From NCBI RefSeq assembly GCF_000614975.1, contig NZ_BALM01000015.1:1-64000 (forward strand): DNA of 64,000 nucleotides, read 5' to 3'. The DNA is from Shewanella marina JCM 15074 (GTDB lineage Bacteria; Pseudomonadota; Gammaproteobacteria; Enterobacterales; Shewanellaceae). This document shows positions 8,041 through 18,894 of the stretch, piece after piece. Below the pieces are notes generated by a model that was not told where the DNA came from, did not search any database, and saw nothing but the letters and a program-made list of their open reading frames with translations. The first letter of the stretch is position 1; each line of letters opens with the position of its first letter. The position numbers and the translations under genes are program-made.

Positions 8041-10080
8041 ATGAGTAATCCGTTGCTAAGCCAAACTGAGTTACCTCAGTTTTCTAAAATTAAGCCTGAA
8101 CATATTCAGCAAGCGGTCGAGCAGGCAATTACTCATTGCCGCGATACCATTGAGCAAGTACTGGCAGATAACCAAGAATACACTTGGGCCAATTTAGTGG
8201 CGCCACTTGAAGAAGCCGATGACCAATTATCTAAAATTTGGTCGCCGGTTTCGCATATGAACTCTGTGGTGAGTAATCCTGAGTGGCGCGAAGCCCATGA
8301 TGCATGTTTACCTTTGTTGTCTGAGTTCGGCACTTTTGTCGGCCAGCATCAAGGTCTGTATCAAGCTTATAAAGCATTAGCGGCGAGTCCTGAATACGCG
8401 ACTTTACCTCGTGCTAAGCAACAGGTTATCGATAACAGTCTGCGTGATTTTGAATTATCAGGTATTGGTTTATCTGATGAGCAAAAAGTACGTTATGGTC
8501 AGATCGTTAAGCGTATGTCTGAACTGACTAGCCAATTCTCAAACCAGTTATTAGATGCGACCCATGCGTGGAGCAAGTTAATTACTGATGAAGCTGAATT
8601 AGTCGGCTTACCTGATTCTGCAAAAGCTGCCGCTAAGGCGATGGCCGCAGCTAAAGAGCAAGACGGTTGGTTATTTACCTTGGATTACCCATCGTATATG
8701 CCAGTGATGATGTACAGCGAAAACCGTGAATTACGTGAAGAGTGCTACCGCGCTTTTGTGACTCGCGCATCTGAACAAGGCCCTAATGCGGGTGAGTTTG
8801 ATAACAGCGAATTGATGGAAGAGATTGTGCGCTTGCGTCATGAGGTGTCACAACTGTTAGGTTTTGCTAACTACGCTGAAAAATCATTAGCGACTAAAAT
8901 GGCTGATACCCCTGAGCAAGTGATTGAGTTTTTAAACGAGCTAGCACTGCGTTCAAAGGCACAAGCCAAAGCAGAATTGTCTGAGTTAACTGAGTTTGCT
9001 CAAACTGAATATGGTGTGTCTGAGCTTGCTGCTTGGGATTTAAGTTTTTATGCTGAAAAATTAAAGCAGCATAAATATGAGATTTCACAAGAGGAGTTAC
9101 GTCCTTACTTCCCTGAAGATAAAGTGATTTCTGGTTTGTTCTACACAGTATCTCGCCTGTTTGGTTTGAAGATTGAAGAGCAATATGATTTTGACCGTTG
9201 GCATAACGATGTGCGTTTCTTCCACATTTATGACAGCGAACATACCCTACGTGGCAGCTTCTATTTAGATTTGTACGCCCGTGAAGGCAAACGTGGTGGT
9301 GCTTGGATGGATGACTGCCGTGCGCGTCGTTTAAGCCAAGGTGAACTACAAAAACCTGTGGCGTATTTAACCTGTAACTTTAGTCGTCCTGTTGATGGCA
9401 AGCCTGCGTTATTTACCCATGATGAAGTTACGACTTTATTCCACGAGTTTGGTCATGGCATTCACCATATGCTGACTAAGATTGATGTGGCGGGTGTGTC
9501 TGGTATCAACGGTGTGGCATGGGATGCGGTTGAGCTACCAAGTCAGTTTATGGAAAACTGGTGCTGGCAAGAAGAGGCATTAGCTGAGATTTCTGGTCAC
9601 TATGAAACAGGTGAGCCATTACCCAAAGCGATGTTAGACAAAATGCTAGCAGCGAAGAACTTCCAATCTGGCATGATGATGTTGCGCCAGCTTGAGTTAT
9701 CGCTATTCGATTTCCGTCTACATTATGAATTTAAGCCTGAGCAAGGCGCACAAGTACAAGCCATGCTTGATGAAGTGCGTCGCCAAGTGGCCGTGATTAT
9801 TGCACCTGAATTTAACCGTTTCCAACACGGTTTTGCGCATATTTTTGCGGGCGGTTATGCGGCTGGTTATTACAGCTATAAGTGGGCTGAAGTATTGTCT
9901 GCTGACGCTTTCTCTCGTTTTGAAGAGGAAGGCATTTTTAACGCTGAAACAGGCCATGATTTCTTGGTGAATGTGTTAGAGATGGGCGGTAGTGAGGCAC
10001 CTATGGAGCTATTTACTCGCTTTAGAGGTCGTGAGCCGAATATTGACGCATTACTGCGCCATAGTGGTATTCAAGCTTAA
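8041..10080 (+). CDS. prlC: Oligopeptidase A (M3 zinc metallopeptidase)
   Basis: Cytosolic peptidase that degrades oligopeptides, including cleaved signal peptides. It has 679 residues, the family length. The zinc-binding HEFGH sits at 468-472 (TTLFHEFGHGIHH) with the downstream glutamate in the usual GVAWDAVELPSQFMENW block. The C-terminal FQHGFAHIFAGGYAAGYYSYKWAEVLSADAF signature is intact. No signal peptide. A clear terminator follows at 10102-10130. It faces away from the porin gene, as divergent neighbours. Confidence 0.97.
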   Translation: MSNPLLSQTELPQFSKIKPEHIQQAVEQAITHCRDTIEQVLADNQEYTWANLVAPLEEADDQLSKIWSPVSHMNSVVSNPEWREAHDACLPLLSEFGTFVGQHQGLYQAYKALAASPEYATLPRAKQQVIDNSLRDFELSGIGLSDEQKVRYGQIVKRMSELTSQFSNQLLDATHAWSKLITDEAELVGLPDSAKAAAKAMAAAKEQDGWLFTLDYPSYMPVMMYSENRELREECYRAFVTRASEQGPNAGEFDNSELMEEIVRLRHEVSQLLGFANYAEKSLATKMADTPEQVIEFLNELALRSKAQAKAELSELTEFAQTEYGVSELAAWDLSFYAEKLKQHKYEISQEELRPYFPEDKVISGLFYTVSRLFGLKIEEQYDFDRWHNDVRFFHIYDSEHTLRGSFYLDLYAREGKRGGAWMDDCRARRLSQGELQKPVAYLTCNFSRPVDGKPALFTHDEVTTLFHEFGHGIHHMLTKIDVAGVSGINGVAWDAVELPSQFMENWCWQEEALAEISGHYETGEPLPKAMLDKMLAAKNFQSGMMMLRQLELSLFDFRLHYEFKPEQGAQVQAMLDEVRRQVAVIIAPEFNRFQHGFAHIFAGGYAAGYYSYKWAEVLSADAFSRFEEEGIFNAETGHDFLVNVLEMGGSEAPMELFTRFRGREPNIDALLRHSGIQA

Positions 10081-10101
10081 TATTTAAGCAGTTAACACAC
10101 T

Positions 10102-10130
10102 AAAAAAGGTGCCTAAGTGGCGCCTTTTTT
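10102..10130 (+). terminator. Terminator of prlC
   Basis: Stem AAAAAAGGTGCC / GGCGCCTTTTTT with loop TAAGT, ending in six T. Confidence 0.9.
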
Positions 10131-10267
10131 GTTTAATTGTTAATAAGTGTTTATTTTAAATCACTTTATTGGTTTTATTTTAGCTAATCATTGCTGCAAA
10201 ATTATGCTTTACAACGGCAGCGTTTCAAATTAGATTGAAACTCCATTATTTCACGAGCGTATGAGTT

Positions 10268-10366
10268 ATGTTTCTAAATACTCGCAACAATCAGGCTGTA
10301 TCTAATACTGCATCTGCCAAGATTGCGGCCGCGCTTGTCTCTGTCGTCATCGTCATTATTAACTGA
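10268..10366 (+). promoter_or_regulatory. Leader peptide with Val/Ile run upstream of brnQ, probable attenuator
   Basis: A 32-codon ORF (MFLNTRNNQ...) ends with the residues ALVSVVIVIIN, a run of branched-chain amino-acid codons typical of ilv-type attenuation leaders. Its stop at 10364-10366 is followed by the hairpin GCTGACG (10368-10374) / CGTCAGC (10386-10392) and further complementary segments (CTGG at 10397 with CCAG near 10431). brnQ, a branched-chain amino-acid carrier, starts 104 bases after the leader stop. The simplest reading is that ribosome stalling at Val/Ile codons switches alternative hairpins. I could not identify one decisive terminator with a T run; TTTTT near 10418 is the only candidate. 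Confidence 0.7.
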
Positions 10367-10469
10367 CGCTGACGGTGTATTTATTCGTCAGCTAAGCTGG
10401 CGGATATCAAGTCTCTCCTTTTTAATCTTCCAGCAAACTGACAAAACACTTTGATATGAGGTATGTCGT

Positions 10470-11785
10470 TTGAATAGAAGAGAACTCGCCGCCATCGGAT
10501 TTATGACATTTGCACTGTTTTTAGGTGCAGGTAATCTTATTTTTCCGCCATTAATGGCACAACAAGCTGGTGAAAATTGGTTATATGCCATTGCTGGATT
10601 TTTAGTGACCGCAGTGGGTCTGCCTGCGCTAACCTTAATTGTATTAGGTCGCTTACCTTCAATTGATAAATTAACTGCGGCATTACCACAGTGGATGGAT
10701 CGTAGCTTCTGGTTTTTAATCTTAACCACCATTGGCCCTGCATTTGCGCTACCGCGTGCAGTTACCGTGGCGTATGAAATGGGCATCAAACCATTTTATT
10801 CGGGTAATGGTTTATTACTGTTCTCAATTATTTTTTGCGGACTCACCCTCGCGTTAGCATTAAAGCCGGGTAAATTGGTTGATTATATTGGCCGTATAAT
10901 GACGCCTGCATTGATTATTATGCTGGCACTATTGACGGTTTTTGCGCTGTTTAATCCACTTGGTGCCCCGATGGCTGCAACTGAAGCCTATCAGCAGTCG
11001 CCAATTGCCAATGGCTTAACTCAAGGTTATATGACCTTAGATGCGATTGCAGCGGTAGTATTTGGTTGGGTGATCATCAACACTATTCGTCTACGTAGCA
11101 GTGGTAATGAAAGCGCGACTTTCCGTTATATCTTAATTATTGTGGCAATTTACGCGGCATTAATGGCGCTTTGTTATCTGGCAATGGGCTATTTAGGCGC
11201 GACTTCATCTAACATTGCCGCCCATGCAACCAATGGCGGTGAAATCCTAGCGGCTTATGCGGCAGGTCAGTTTGGTGCGATGGGCCAAGTGATGTTAGCG
11301 GTGATTACCTTAATTGCGTGTTTAACCACGACGGTGGGGATTACTACGGCAAATGCTGAATATTACCAAAACAGTTACGGTTTTAAATTTAAGATCAGTG
11401 CAGTAGTGATTACGTTATTAACTGCGACTATCTCTAATGTGGGCTTAGAAACCATTATTAAAGTAAGCTTGCCTGTGATTTTAGTGTTATGTCCGATTGC
11501 GATTGCCTTGATTATGGCGGTTATTTTTATCCCTAAAATCAGCCGCAGTAATGTACGTGAAATCTCTGTGGGTCAATTGGTGGTAGTGACTATTGCTACA
11601 CTATTTGGCACGCTTGATGCGCTAAATATTCTGGCTAAACTGCCTGAGTCGGTCATCAAAATTGCACAGCAATATTTACCATTATTTAATGACAATGTGT
11701 CATGCTATTGCCAGTAATGATTGCGCTAGTATTGGTGAAGTTAACCCGTATGTTGACCCCGCAAAAGCAGCCATTACTTAATTAA
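10470..11785 (+). CDS. brnQ: Branched-chain amino-acid:cation symporter BrnQ (one frameshift near the end)
   Basis: Inner-membrane carrier for leucine, isoleucine and valine driven by a cation gradient. The protein is almost all transmembrane segments and starts with the family signature LFLGAGNLIFPP. The start is a TTG at 10470 with GAGG eight bases upstream. The visible frame ends at 11717. Restoring one G near 11704 (CATGCT read as CATGGCT) gives ...SWLLPVMIALVLVKLTRML and a TAA at 11783-11785, the normal C-terminal helix. It sits behind the Val/Ile leader at 10268-10366 and before the terminator at 11804-11831. Confidence 0.93.
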
Positions 11786-11803
11786 TCTGAGTTTTATGCT
11801 GTT

Positions 11804-11831
11804 AAAAGACGCCTATTATGGCGTCTTTTTT
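11804..11831 (+). terminator. Terminator of brnQ
   Basis: Stem AAAAGACGCC / GGCGTCTTTT around TATTAT, followed by T residues. Confidence 0.88.
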
Positions 11832-11893
11832 GTTGGCTTGTTCTCTGGTAAGACCTCTGTTAGCCTTGATCTCAATTATTTAGGGATGAAGAT

Positions 11894-12430
11894 ATGAACT
11901 TATATTTTAGATTGATCTGGTTATTTTTGTGGCGCATTAAAAAACAGGCGCGTCATATCGACTTTTTAGGGACAAGCCATATTCGTTACCGCGCACTGCC
12001 AAGCGATTGTGATGTTAATTTTCACCTAACCAACTCCCGTTATCCTGCTTTTATGGATTTAGCTCGCACCTTTATGCTGGCTGAAATGGGCTTATTAAAT
12101 AAGTTTTTAAAGTTGAAGTGGATGCCAATCGTTAATGCGGCTGAGTTTACCTATATTAAAGATATTAAACCCTTTGCGACCTTTGATATTGCCACTAAGT
12201 TAGTCGGCTGGGACGAGAAATATTTTTATATAGAACAGCGCTTTGAAAGTGATAAAGGGCTACATTGTATTGTCCATGTGCGGGGTGTATTTGTGTGTAA
12301 ACGCAAGCAAGTCCCCGTCGCCGATTTAGTTGAACAAGCGGGTTATGTGGGCGAGGCACCGAGCTTGCCACCCGAAGTACTAAAGTGGAAAGCCTTTTTA
12401 GAGGTGAAGAAGCAGCAGAATTTGAAGTAA
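11894..12430 (+). CDS. Hotdog-fold acyl-CoA thioesterase-like protein (THEM6 type)
   Basis: 178 residues with a hydrophobic N-terminus (LYFRLIWLFLW) that may anchor it to the inner membrane. The hotdog-fold part begins HIRYRALPSDCDVNFHLTNSRYPAFMDLAR, close to the 4-hydroxybenzoyl-CoA thioesterase/THEM6 pattern, where D, N and H line the substrate pocket. The acyl substrate cannot be read from the sequence. The next gene starts 10 bases after its stop on the same strand with a Shine-Dalgarno spanning the stop region, so the two form an operon. Confidence 0.75.
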   Translation: MNLYFRLIWLFLWRIKKQARHIDFLGTSHIRYRALPSDCDVNFHLTNSRYPAFMDLARTFMLAEMGLLNKFLKLKWMPIVNAAEFTYIKDIKPFATFDIATKLVGWDEKYFYIEQRFESDKGLHCIVHVRGVFVCKRKQVPVADLVEQAGYVGEAPSLPPEVLKWKAFLEVKKQQNLK

Positions 12431-12440
12431 GGAGCCATAA

Positions 12441-13127
12441 GTGGCAGCTGAAAAGTTTGAAACCATCTATCAGCGGGCTGCTGATAGAAAGGGCGGTGAG
12501 CAAGCATTGGCGTTATTAATGCCAACCACCTTATCTAATGCCCAAATTGGGCATTACACCGATGCTGAGTTATTGTCAGCAATGAGCAAAAAAGTATTCC
12601 AATCTGGTTTTGTATGGCGCGTGGTTGACAATAAATGGCCTGCTTATGAAAAGGCCTTTTTTGATTTTGTACCGCAAAAGGTATTAATGATGTCGCCTGA
12701 TCAAATCGATGCCAGAGCCAGTGATGCGACTTTAATTCGCCATCAAAAGAAAACCCAAGCGATCTATGATAATGCCTTGATGATCCATGAGCTTACTCTA
12801 GAACATGGCAGCTTTAGTGAGTTAATTGCCAATTGGCCGAGCGATAATATTATTGAGCTATGGCAGTTATTAAAGCGTAAAGGCAGCCGTTTAGGCGGTA
12901 ATACAGGCCCTTACTTTTTACGTGAGATTGGTAAAGACAGCTTTTTATTAACCCGTGATGTACAGAGTTATTTAACGGCACATAAACTGGTGGATACTGG
13001 TTTTAGCTCTAAGTCAGGTTTAGCTCAGGTGCAGCACGTATTTAATCAGTGGCAGCAGCAGAGTGGTTTTGGCTTTGCTGAAATCAGCCGTATTCTCGCC
13101 TGCAGTGTCGGCGATAATCATTTATAA
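12441..13127 (+). CDS. DNA-3-methyladenine glycosylase I-like protein
   Basis: Base-excision repair glycosylase family (HhH-GPD fold, Tag-related) that removes alkylated bases. 228 residues; the core SKKVFQSGFVWRVVDNKWPAYEKAFFDF matches the family, which is longer than E. coli Tag and seen in many proteobacteria. The start is a GTG at 12441 with AGGAG (12430-12434) at a good distance. It is the second gene of an operon with the thioesterase-like gene. Confidence 0.8.
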   Translation: MAAEKFETIYQRAADRKGGEQALALLMPTTLSNAQIGHYTDAELLSAMSKKVFQSGFVWRVVDNKWPAYEKAFFDFVPQKVLMMSPDQIDARASDATLIRHQKKTQAIYDNALMIHELTLEHGSFSELIANWPSDNIIELWQLLKRKGSRLGGNTGPYFLREIGKDSFLLTRDVQSYLTAHKLVDTGFSSKSGLAQVQHVFNQWQQQSGFGFAEISRILACSVGDNHL

Positions 13128-13146
13128 ATCGTGGCCTATAGATAAC

Positions 13147-13177
13147 AAAAATCCCCGTAAAAACGGGGATTTTTTTT
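13147..13177. terminator. Bidirectional terminator between glycosylase and porin genes
   Basis: Stem AAAAATCCCCGT / ACGGGGATTTTT with an AAAA loop and T runs on both strands. It serves the convergent genes on either side. Confidence 0.92.
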
Positions 13178-13194
13178 GAGCTTCTTAGTAGAGA

Positions 13195-13938
13195 TTAGAA
13201 GCTCTTGCTAACACCGATAACAACTCGGTCATCAAAAATAAGGGTTTGATCGCCATAAACTTTATGGTCTGTATCAACTGTGCTGCCGTGGTAACGTAAA
13301 TCGAATTTTAGACCAGCGTATTCTTTTGATACACCAAGGTTCCAGTGGCCCCAGCCTTCAGCGCCATTACCTGTTAAGTCTTGGTATCCGACAGAACCAG
13401 AAATCTTAAAGCCATTATCGAAGTTGTAGCTAGGGTGCATGGCGTAGTTAACACCGTGCCAGCCATCAACACCGAACCAATCATCAAGGGTTGGCGTCAC
13501 TTCTAACTGTAAGCTTGCATGGCCAAAGTCTTTTGACATCTTTAACCATAATTCTGTGTAGTTTGAATATGAAGCACCAGGATAAAGGTAAGAGAACACC
13601 ATGACGTCATATTTGAAACCACTGTCGCCAAATGCGCCCGCTTTACCAATAAAAGGTGCGGTTACGATTTCAAGATTAGGATCTTTAAATTTAATGTTTG
13701 ATGCAAATACACCAGCGTACCAACCATCAGGGTTGCTCCAGCCTAGGGTGCCTTGAACTACGGGTACATCCCCATCCATTGTTTCTGATTCGCCACGGAA
13801 TACGTAGTCAGACGCAAAAGTAAGGTTACCGTTAATGGTGCCGCCAAGCACTTCATTTGGTTGCTCTGCGTAAGCCATGCTTGAAGAAGCGGCCATTAGG
13901 CCTGCGATTAGTAGTGCGTATTTTTTATTGATCATCAT
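13195..13938 (-). CDS. TorF-family putative outer-membrane porin (second copy)
   Basis: 247 residues with signal peptide (cut near SMAYA-EQ), the TorF motif NLTFASDYVFRGESET near the mature N-terminus, alternating strands and a final phenylalanine (VIGVSKSF). It resembles the 7078-7785 protein in plan but is clearly diverged. Substrate unknown. A CRP-like site lies upstream at 14053-14066. It ends toward the shared terminator. Confidence 0.75.
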   Translation of the reverse strand: MMINKKYALLIAGLMAASSSMAYAEQPNEVLGGTINGNLTFASDYVFRGESETMDGDVPVVQGTLGWSNPDGWYAGVFASNIKFKDPNLEIVTAPFIGKAGAFGDSGFKYDVMVFSYLYPGASYSNYTELWLKMSKDFGHASLQLEVTPTLDDWFGVDGWHGVNYAMHPSYNFDNGFKISGSVGYQDLTGNGAEGWGHWNLGVSKEYAGLKFDLRYHGSTVDTDHKVYGDQTLIFDDRVVIGVSKSF

Positions 13939-14413
13939 TAAACTCCCATCTCTGTTGACTTCATATTAGGAAACCTTTGTTAATGAATTTCTGGTACAAC
14001 ATGAATTGCTTAATAAGGGTTATGAACAATTGTGAACAAATGTAGCAGTGGCGTGATGACGATCACTTATGTTCTGTTTTTATTAATAGTTTTTGGTATC
14101 TGGTTCCTATCTTTTTCAAATGTTGCTGCAAATTTATACTAAATTTGCAGTGATACAGCGTGATACAAAGGTTTTTTTAATTGGAATAAGTTGGTTAACT
14201 GTTTCATTATTGTTTATTATGGGTCAGTTTTGTGAACATGTTATTGGTTCATTATCTAAATTTTCATTCCTTTACAATTTTGTTGAAATTCGAGTTGTTG
14301 ATCGGTTGCCTTTGTGAGATAAAGCGCTGATTTATTTTGTTCAAATACGTGCTCCCTACGCTAAATATCGATGGCTTATTGCCTAGTGCTAGGGAAGATA
14401 GCAAGGAGTTTTC
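13939..14413. other. Intergenic region between divergent porin and efflux operon
   Basis: 475 bases without a convincing gene; a 74-codon frame at 14093-14317 has no ribosome site and hydrophobic, low-complexity content, so I leave it out. It holds a CRP-like site (14053-14066) and, before the efflux genes, the small palindrome CCTAG-TG-CTAGG (about 14380-14392), a possible operator for a local repressor. Confidence 0.5.
14053..14066. promoter_or_regulatory. CRP-like binding site
   Basis: GTGA-N6-TCAC (GTGATGACGATCAC), the core of the CRP consensus, about 115 bases upstream of the porin start. Flanking bases fit the outer consensus only weakly. Confidence 0.4.
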
Positions 14414-15559
14414 ATGCGACAGCTAGTTAAAATCACCTCCGTGGTGTGTATGGCATTAGGGATTGCAGCTTGCGAACCTAAAACCGAAGCACCAAAAGGA
14501 GCCGGTGCACCTCATAGTGTTCCTGTTACCGCGGTTGAAGTTAAATCGCAATCTCAGTCGTTAATGGTTGAGCTACCGGGCCGAACTAAAGCATTTTTAG
14601 AAGCAGAAGTAAGACCGCAAGTAAGCGGTATTATTGCAGCTCGTAATTTTGTGGAAGGCGGTGAGGTTAAGGCTGGCGAGTCATTATATTCAATTGATGA
14701 TTCGACTTATAAAGCGAATGTATATAGTGCTGAAGCTGAATTAGAGCGTGCAAATGCGGCTTTATCTGCGTCATCATCAACTTATAAGCGTTACCAAAAG
14801 CTCGTTAAAACCAATGCCATTAGCCAAGAGCAGTATGATACTGCTGATGCTAACTATAAGCAGGGGTTAGCGAGCGTAGCGCAAGCTAAAGCAAATCTTA
14901 ATAATGCACGTATTAACCTTGCTTATACCAAAGTTGCTGCACCAATTTCTGGCCGTATCGGTCAGTCAAATGTTACCCCAGGTGCATTGGTGACCGCGAA
15001 TCAAGGCAATGCTTTAGCTACAGTACAGCAACTTGATCCAATCAATGTTGATATCGTCCAATCAAGCACTGAGATGTTGCGCTTAAAGCAGCAATTAGCA
15101 TCAGGTGCATTGGATAAAGCGGCTAATGCTAACGTGAGCCTTATTCTTGAAGATGGCTCTAACTATAAGCACATTGGTCAGCTTAAATTTACTGAGTTAA
15201 GTGTTAATGAAACCACTGGCTCTGTGATTATTCGTGCGCAATTCCCTAACCCTGAAGGTTTACTATTACCGGGTATGTTTGTGCGTACTCAGTTAAGCGT
15301 TGGTATTGATCCACAAGCGATTTTAGTACCGCAAAAAGGCGTGACACGTAATCCTAAAGGTCAAGGCGTTGTGATGGTCGTTAATAGCGACAATAAAGTG
15401 GAAGCAAAAATTGTGACTACTGGCGGCGTGATTAACAACCAATGGGTAATTACTTCTGGTTTAGCTGCGGGTGATAAGGTGATTGTTGAGGGATTACAGA
15501 AAATCCGTCCCGGCGCACCAGTAACCGCGACCCTTGCTAATGCCACTAATTCTAAGTAA
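14414..15559 (+). CDS. RND efflux periplasmic adaptor lipoprotein (AcrA/MexA type)
   Basis: Membrane-fusion subunit that joins an inner-membrane RND pump to an outer-membrane channel. 381 residues with a lipoprotein signal ending LGIAAC (C20 would be acylated). The lipoyl half (LPGRTKAFLEAEVRPQVSGII), coiled-coil hairpin (about 95-165) and beta-barrel/MP domains follow in the usual order. The pump gene starts 13 bases downstream. No outer-membrane TolC gene is adjacent, so a TolC encoded elsewhere is expected. The ribosome site AAGGAG is strong. Confidence 0.92.
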   Translation: MRQLVKITSVVCMALGIAACEPKTEAPKGAGAPHSVPVTAVEVKSQSQSLMVELPGRTKAFLEAEVRPQVSGIIAARNFVEGGEVKAGESLYSIDDSTYKANVYSAEAELERANAALSASSSTYKRYQKLVKTNAISQEQYDTADANYKQGLASVAQAKANLNNARINLAYTKVAAPISGRIGQSNVTPGALVTANQGNALATVQQLDPINVDIVQSSTEMLRLKQQLASGALDKAANANVSLILEDGSNYKHIGQLKFTELSVNETTGSVIIRAQFPNPEGLLLPGMFVRTQLSVGIDPQAILVPQKGVTRNPKGQGVVMVVNSDNKVEAKIVTTGGVINNQWVITSGLAAGDKVIVEGLQKIRPGAPVTATLANATNSK

Positions 15560-15572
15560 GTAGGGCGATAAT

Positions 15573-18500
15573 ATGGCACGTTTTTTTATCGATCGCCCCA
15601 TCTTTGCATGGGTAATTGCGATCATCATCATGTTAGCGGGAACCATGGCCATTTTTGGCCTACCAGTTTCCCAGTATCCTAGCATTGCACCGCCAACGGT
15701 AGTGATTAATGCTAACTACCCTGGCGCATCTGCTAAAACGGTTGAAGACTCAGTGACTCAGGTGATTGAGCAACGTATGACGGGTCTTGATTACTTACGT
15801 TATATCAACTCAACCAGTGATAGCTTTGGTAATGCGACTATTACTTTAACTTTTAACTCTGAAGCGGATCCTGATATTGCTCAGGTACAGGTGCAGAATA
15901 AACTACAAGCCGCGATGCCATTGCTACCTCAAGAGGTGCAGGCACAGGGTGTTAAAGTTGATAAATCCAGTACTGGCTTCTTAATGGTACTTGGCTTTGT
16001 GTCACAAGATGGCTCAATGAATGAAAGCGATATTGCCGACTACGTGGCAGCTAACATTCAAGATCCTATGAGTCGTGTGGCAGGTGTAGGTGGTATTCAG
16101 CTGTTTGGTTCTCAGTATGCGATGCGTATCTGGCTTGATCCATTAAAGCTAAACCAATACCAAGTAACGACTTCAGAAGTGTTGCAAGCGATTCGCGAGC
16201 AAAACGCACAGGTATCTGCAGGTCAGTTAGGTGGCACGCCATCACTAAAAGGCCAAGAGCTAAACGCAACCGTATCGGCGCAAAGCCGTTTAAGTTCGCC
16301 TGAAGAATTTGCCAATATCATTTTAAAAGCGGATACCACTGGTGCCAAAGTGCACTTAGGTGATGTGGCTAAAGTTGAAGTGGGCGCTGAAAGCTACGCC
16401 GTTGCAGCATATTACAACGGTCGCCAAGCGTCAGGTATGGCAATCCAATTAGCGACAGGTGCTAACGCACTGGATACCGCTAAATTGGTGATGGAACAAG
16501 TTGAAGAGATGAAACCATTCTTCCCGCAAGGGCTAGAAGTGGTGATTCCTTACGATACAACCCCGTTTGTGAGCGAGTCGATTGAAGGTGTGGTACATAC
16601 GCTGATTGAAGCGATTGTACTGGTATTCTTGATCATGTACTTGTTCTTACAGAACTTCCGCGCAACGTTAATTCCAATGATTGCGGTACCAGTAGTACTA
16701 CTGGGCACCTTTGGTATTTTAGCGGTAGCTGGTTTCTCGATTAACACCCTAACCATGTTCGCGATGGTACTGGCCATTGGTTTGCTGGTGGATGACGCGA
16801 TTGTGGTGGTGGAAAACGTCGAACGTATTATGAGTGAAGAGGGCTTAAGCCCGCTTGAAGCGACTCGTAAGTCGATGGATCAGATTACTGGTGCATTAGT
16901 GGGTATTGGTTTGACCCTATCTGCGGTATTTGTACCAATGGCCTTTATGGCGGGTTCAACGGGTGTGATTTACAGACAGTTCTCAATTACGATTGTGGCT
17001 GCAATGGCATTGTCAGTATTAGTGGCAATGATTCTAACCCCTGCACTATGTGCAACCATGTTAAAGCCAGTTAAGAAAGGTCACTCGTTAACAGATACCG
17101 GTTTCTTCGGTTGGTTTAACCGTAAGTTCGACTCGTTAACTAACCGCTATGAAGCAAGTGTTGCTGCAATTTTAAAACGTTCTGCTCGCTTCTTTATGCT
17201 GTTTTTGGCAATCGTGGTGGCAACAGCGTGGATCTTTATGCGCATGCCAACTTCATTCTTACCGGATGAAGACCAAGGGGTAATGTTTACCCAAGTTATT
17301 TTGCCAACGAACTCAACTCAAGCAAGCACTCAACAAGTATTAGATAAGGTCAGTAACTATCTATTACACGAAGAGAAAGACGCGGTTAATTCAGTATTCA
17401 CCGTATCAGGCTTTAGTTTTGCGGGTATGGGCCAAAACATGGGTCTTGCTTTCGTTGGCATGAAACCTTGGGCTGAGCGTACTGCACCGGGGACTGATGT
17501 ACAGTCAGTCGCTAACCGTGCAATGGGTTACTTCTCGCAAATTCAAGAAGCGTTTGTATTCGCTTTCGTACCGCCAGCGGTAATGGAATTGGGTACGGCC
17601 AGTGGTTTTGATTTCTATCTTCAAGATAAGAATGGTCAAGGTCATGACGCACTGATTCAAGCACGTAACCAGTTATTAGGCATGGCAGCGCAAAATCCTA
17701 ACCTAGTGGGCGTGCGTCCAAACGGTCAGGAAGATGCTCCTCAGTACCAGCTTGATATTGATTACGGCAAGCTTAAAGCGATGAACGTCAGCATTTCAGA
17801 AATGAACAATGTGTTGATTACCGCGTGGGGTGGTGCTTACGTTAACGATTACTTAGACCGTGGTCGTGTTAAGAAAGTAATGGTACAAGGTGAAGCCTTA
17901 TACCGTATGCAACCTGAAGATCTTGATAAGTGGTACGTACGTAACAATCAAGGTGAAATGGTACCTTTCTCTGCCTTTGCAACGGGTCACTGGACCTTTG
18001 GTGCGCCGCGTCTAGAACGTTTTGGTGGTTTACCAGCTGTGAACATTCAAGGTGCGACGGTACAAGGTTATAGTACTGGTGTGGCAATGAATGACATTGA
18101 AAATATGGTCGGTAAGTTACCACCAGGATTTGGTGTTGAGTGGTCAGGTTTGTCATATGAGGAACGTTTATCAGGTAACCAAGCACCAATGCTATATGCA
18201 TTGTCAGTGCTAGTGGTATTCCTTGTATTGGCGGCACTTTATGAAAGCTGGTCAGTACCGTTCTCAGTTATCTTGGTGATTCCATTAGGTATTATTGGTG
18301 CCTTGATTGCGATGAATACCCGTGGTTTATCAAACGACGTATTCTTCCAAGTTGGTCTATTAACTACGGTGGGCTTGGCAACCAAGAATGCCATCTTGAT
18401 TGTGGAATTCGCCAAAGAATACTACGAGAAAGGTGCAGGCTTAATTGAAGCAACGCTACATGCTGTACGCGTACGTTTGCGTCCAATCTTAATGACATCA

Positions 18501-18719
18501 TTAGCCTTTGGTTTAGGTGTTGTACCGTTAGCCATCAGTACCGGTGTAGGTTCTGGTGCGCAAAACGCGATTGGTACCGGCGTATTGGGTGGCATGGTGG
18601 GTTCAACCTTCTTAGGTATCTTCTTCGTACCGTTATTCTTTGTGCTGGTGGAGCGTCTGTTTAGCCGCAAAGTTAAAGCGCCAGAGATGAAGCCAAGCGA
18701 ATCTAAGCCTGAACACTAA
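15573..18719 (+). CDS. RND multidrug efflux pump, HAE1 family (AcrB/MexB type)
   Basis: Proton-driven inner-membrane trimer that exports drugs, dyes or bile-like compounds. 1048 residues, normal length. It opens with [17 protein letters not shown]; the proton-relay aspartates are in [16 protein letters not shown], and the second half repeats the fold with [11 protein letters not shown]. The gene is intact and followed by a strong terminator. It forms an operon with the adaptor at 14414-15559. No regulator gene is next to it. Confidence 0.95.
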   Translation: MARFFIDRPIFAWVIAIIIMLAGTMAIFGLPVSQYPSIAPPTVVINANYPGASAKTVEDSVTQVIEQRMTGLDYLRYINSTSDSFGNATITLTFNSEADPDIAQVQVQNKLQAAMPLLPQEVQAQGVKVDKSSTGFLMVLGFVSQDGSMNESDIADYVAANIQDPMSRVAGVGGIQLFGSQYAMRIWLDPLKLNQYQVTTSEVLQAIREQNAQVSAGQLGGTPSLKGQELNATVSAQSRLSSPEEFANIILKADTTGAKVHLGDVAKVEVGAESYAVAAYYNGRQASGMAIQLATGANALDTAKLVMEQVEEMKPFFPQGLEVVIPYDTTPFVSESIEGVVHTLIEAIVLVFLIMYLFLQNFRATLIPMIAVPVVLLGTFGILAVAGFSINTLTMFAMVLAIGLLVDDAIVVVENVERIMSEEGLSPLEATRKSMDQITGALVGIGLTLSAVFVPMAFMAGSTGVIYRQFSITIVAAMALSVLVAMILTPALCATMLKPVKKGHSLTDTGFFGWFNRKFDSLTNRYEASVAAILKRSARFFMLFLAIVVATAWIFMRMPTSFLPDEDQGVMFTQVILPTNSTQASTQQVLDKVSNYLLHEEKDAVNSVFTVSGFSFAGMGQNMGLAFVGMKPWAERTAPGTDVQSVANRAMGYFSQIQEAFVFAFVPPAVMELGTASGFDFYLQDKNGQGHDALIQARNQLLGMAAQNPNLVGVRPNGQEDAPQYQLDIDYGKLKAMNVSISEMNNVLITAWGGAYVNDYLDRGRVKKVMVQGEALYRMQPEDLDKWYVRNNQGEMVPFSAFATGHWTFGAPRLERFGGLPAVNIQGATVQGYSTGVAMNDIENMVGKLPPGFGVEWSGLSYEERLSGNQAPMLYALSVLVVFLVLAALYESWSVPFSVILVIPLGIIGALIAMNTRGLSNDVFFQVGLLTTVGLATKNAILIVEFAKEYYEKGAGLIEATLHAVRVRLRPILMTSLAFGLGVVPLAISTGVGSGAQNAIGTGVLGGMVGSTFLGIFFVPLFFVLVERLFSRKVKAPEMKPSESKPEH

Positions 18720-18737
18720 TCATTAGTTTGATGTGAT

Positions 18738-18768
18738 AAATCCCCAGCCAAGTGCTGGGGATTTTTTT
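18738..18768 (+). terminator. Terminator of the efflux operon
   Basis: Stem AAATCCCCAGC / GCTGGGGATTT with loop CAAGT and a T7 run. Confidence 0.92.
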
Positions 18769-18894
18769 ATTTCGATATTTAAATAAATACAGTAATAAAG
18801 TGATGTTTTTTTGTTCTTGTGATGGAACAAAGAATAAATAAAAACTTATCAAGATATAGTCCAAGTAAGTCATATTGTTGGTATAGGTGTTTTC

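Noticed and set aside
14093..14317. 74-codon frame upstream of the efflux operon
   Set aside because: No ribosome site, hydrophobic low-complexity content and a position inside a control region.
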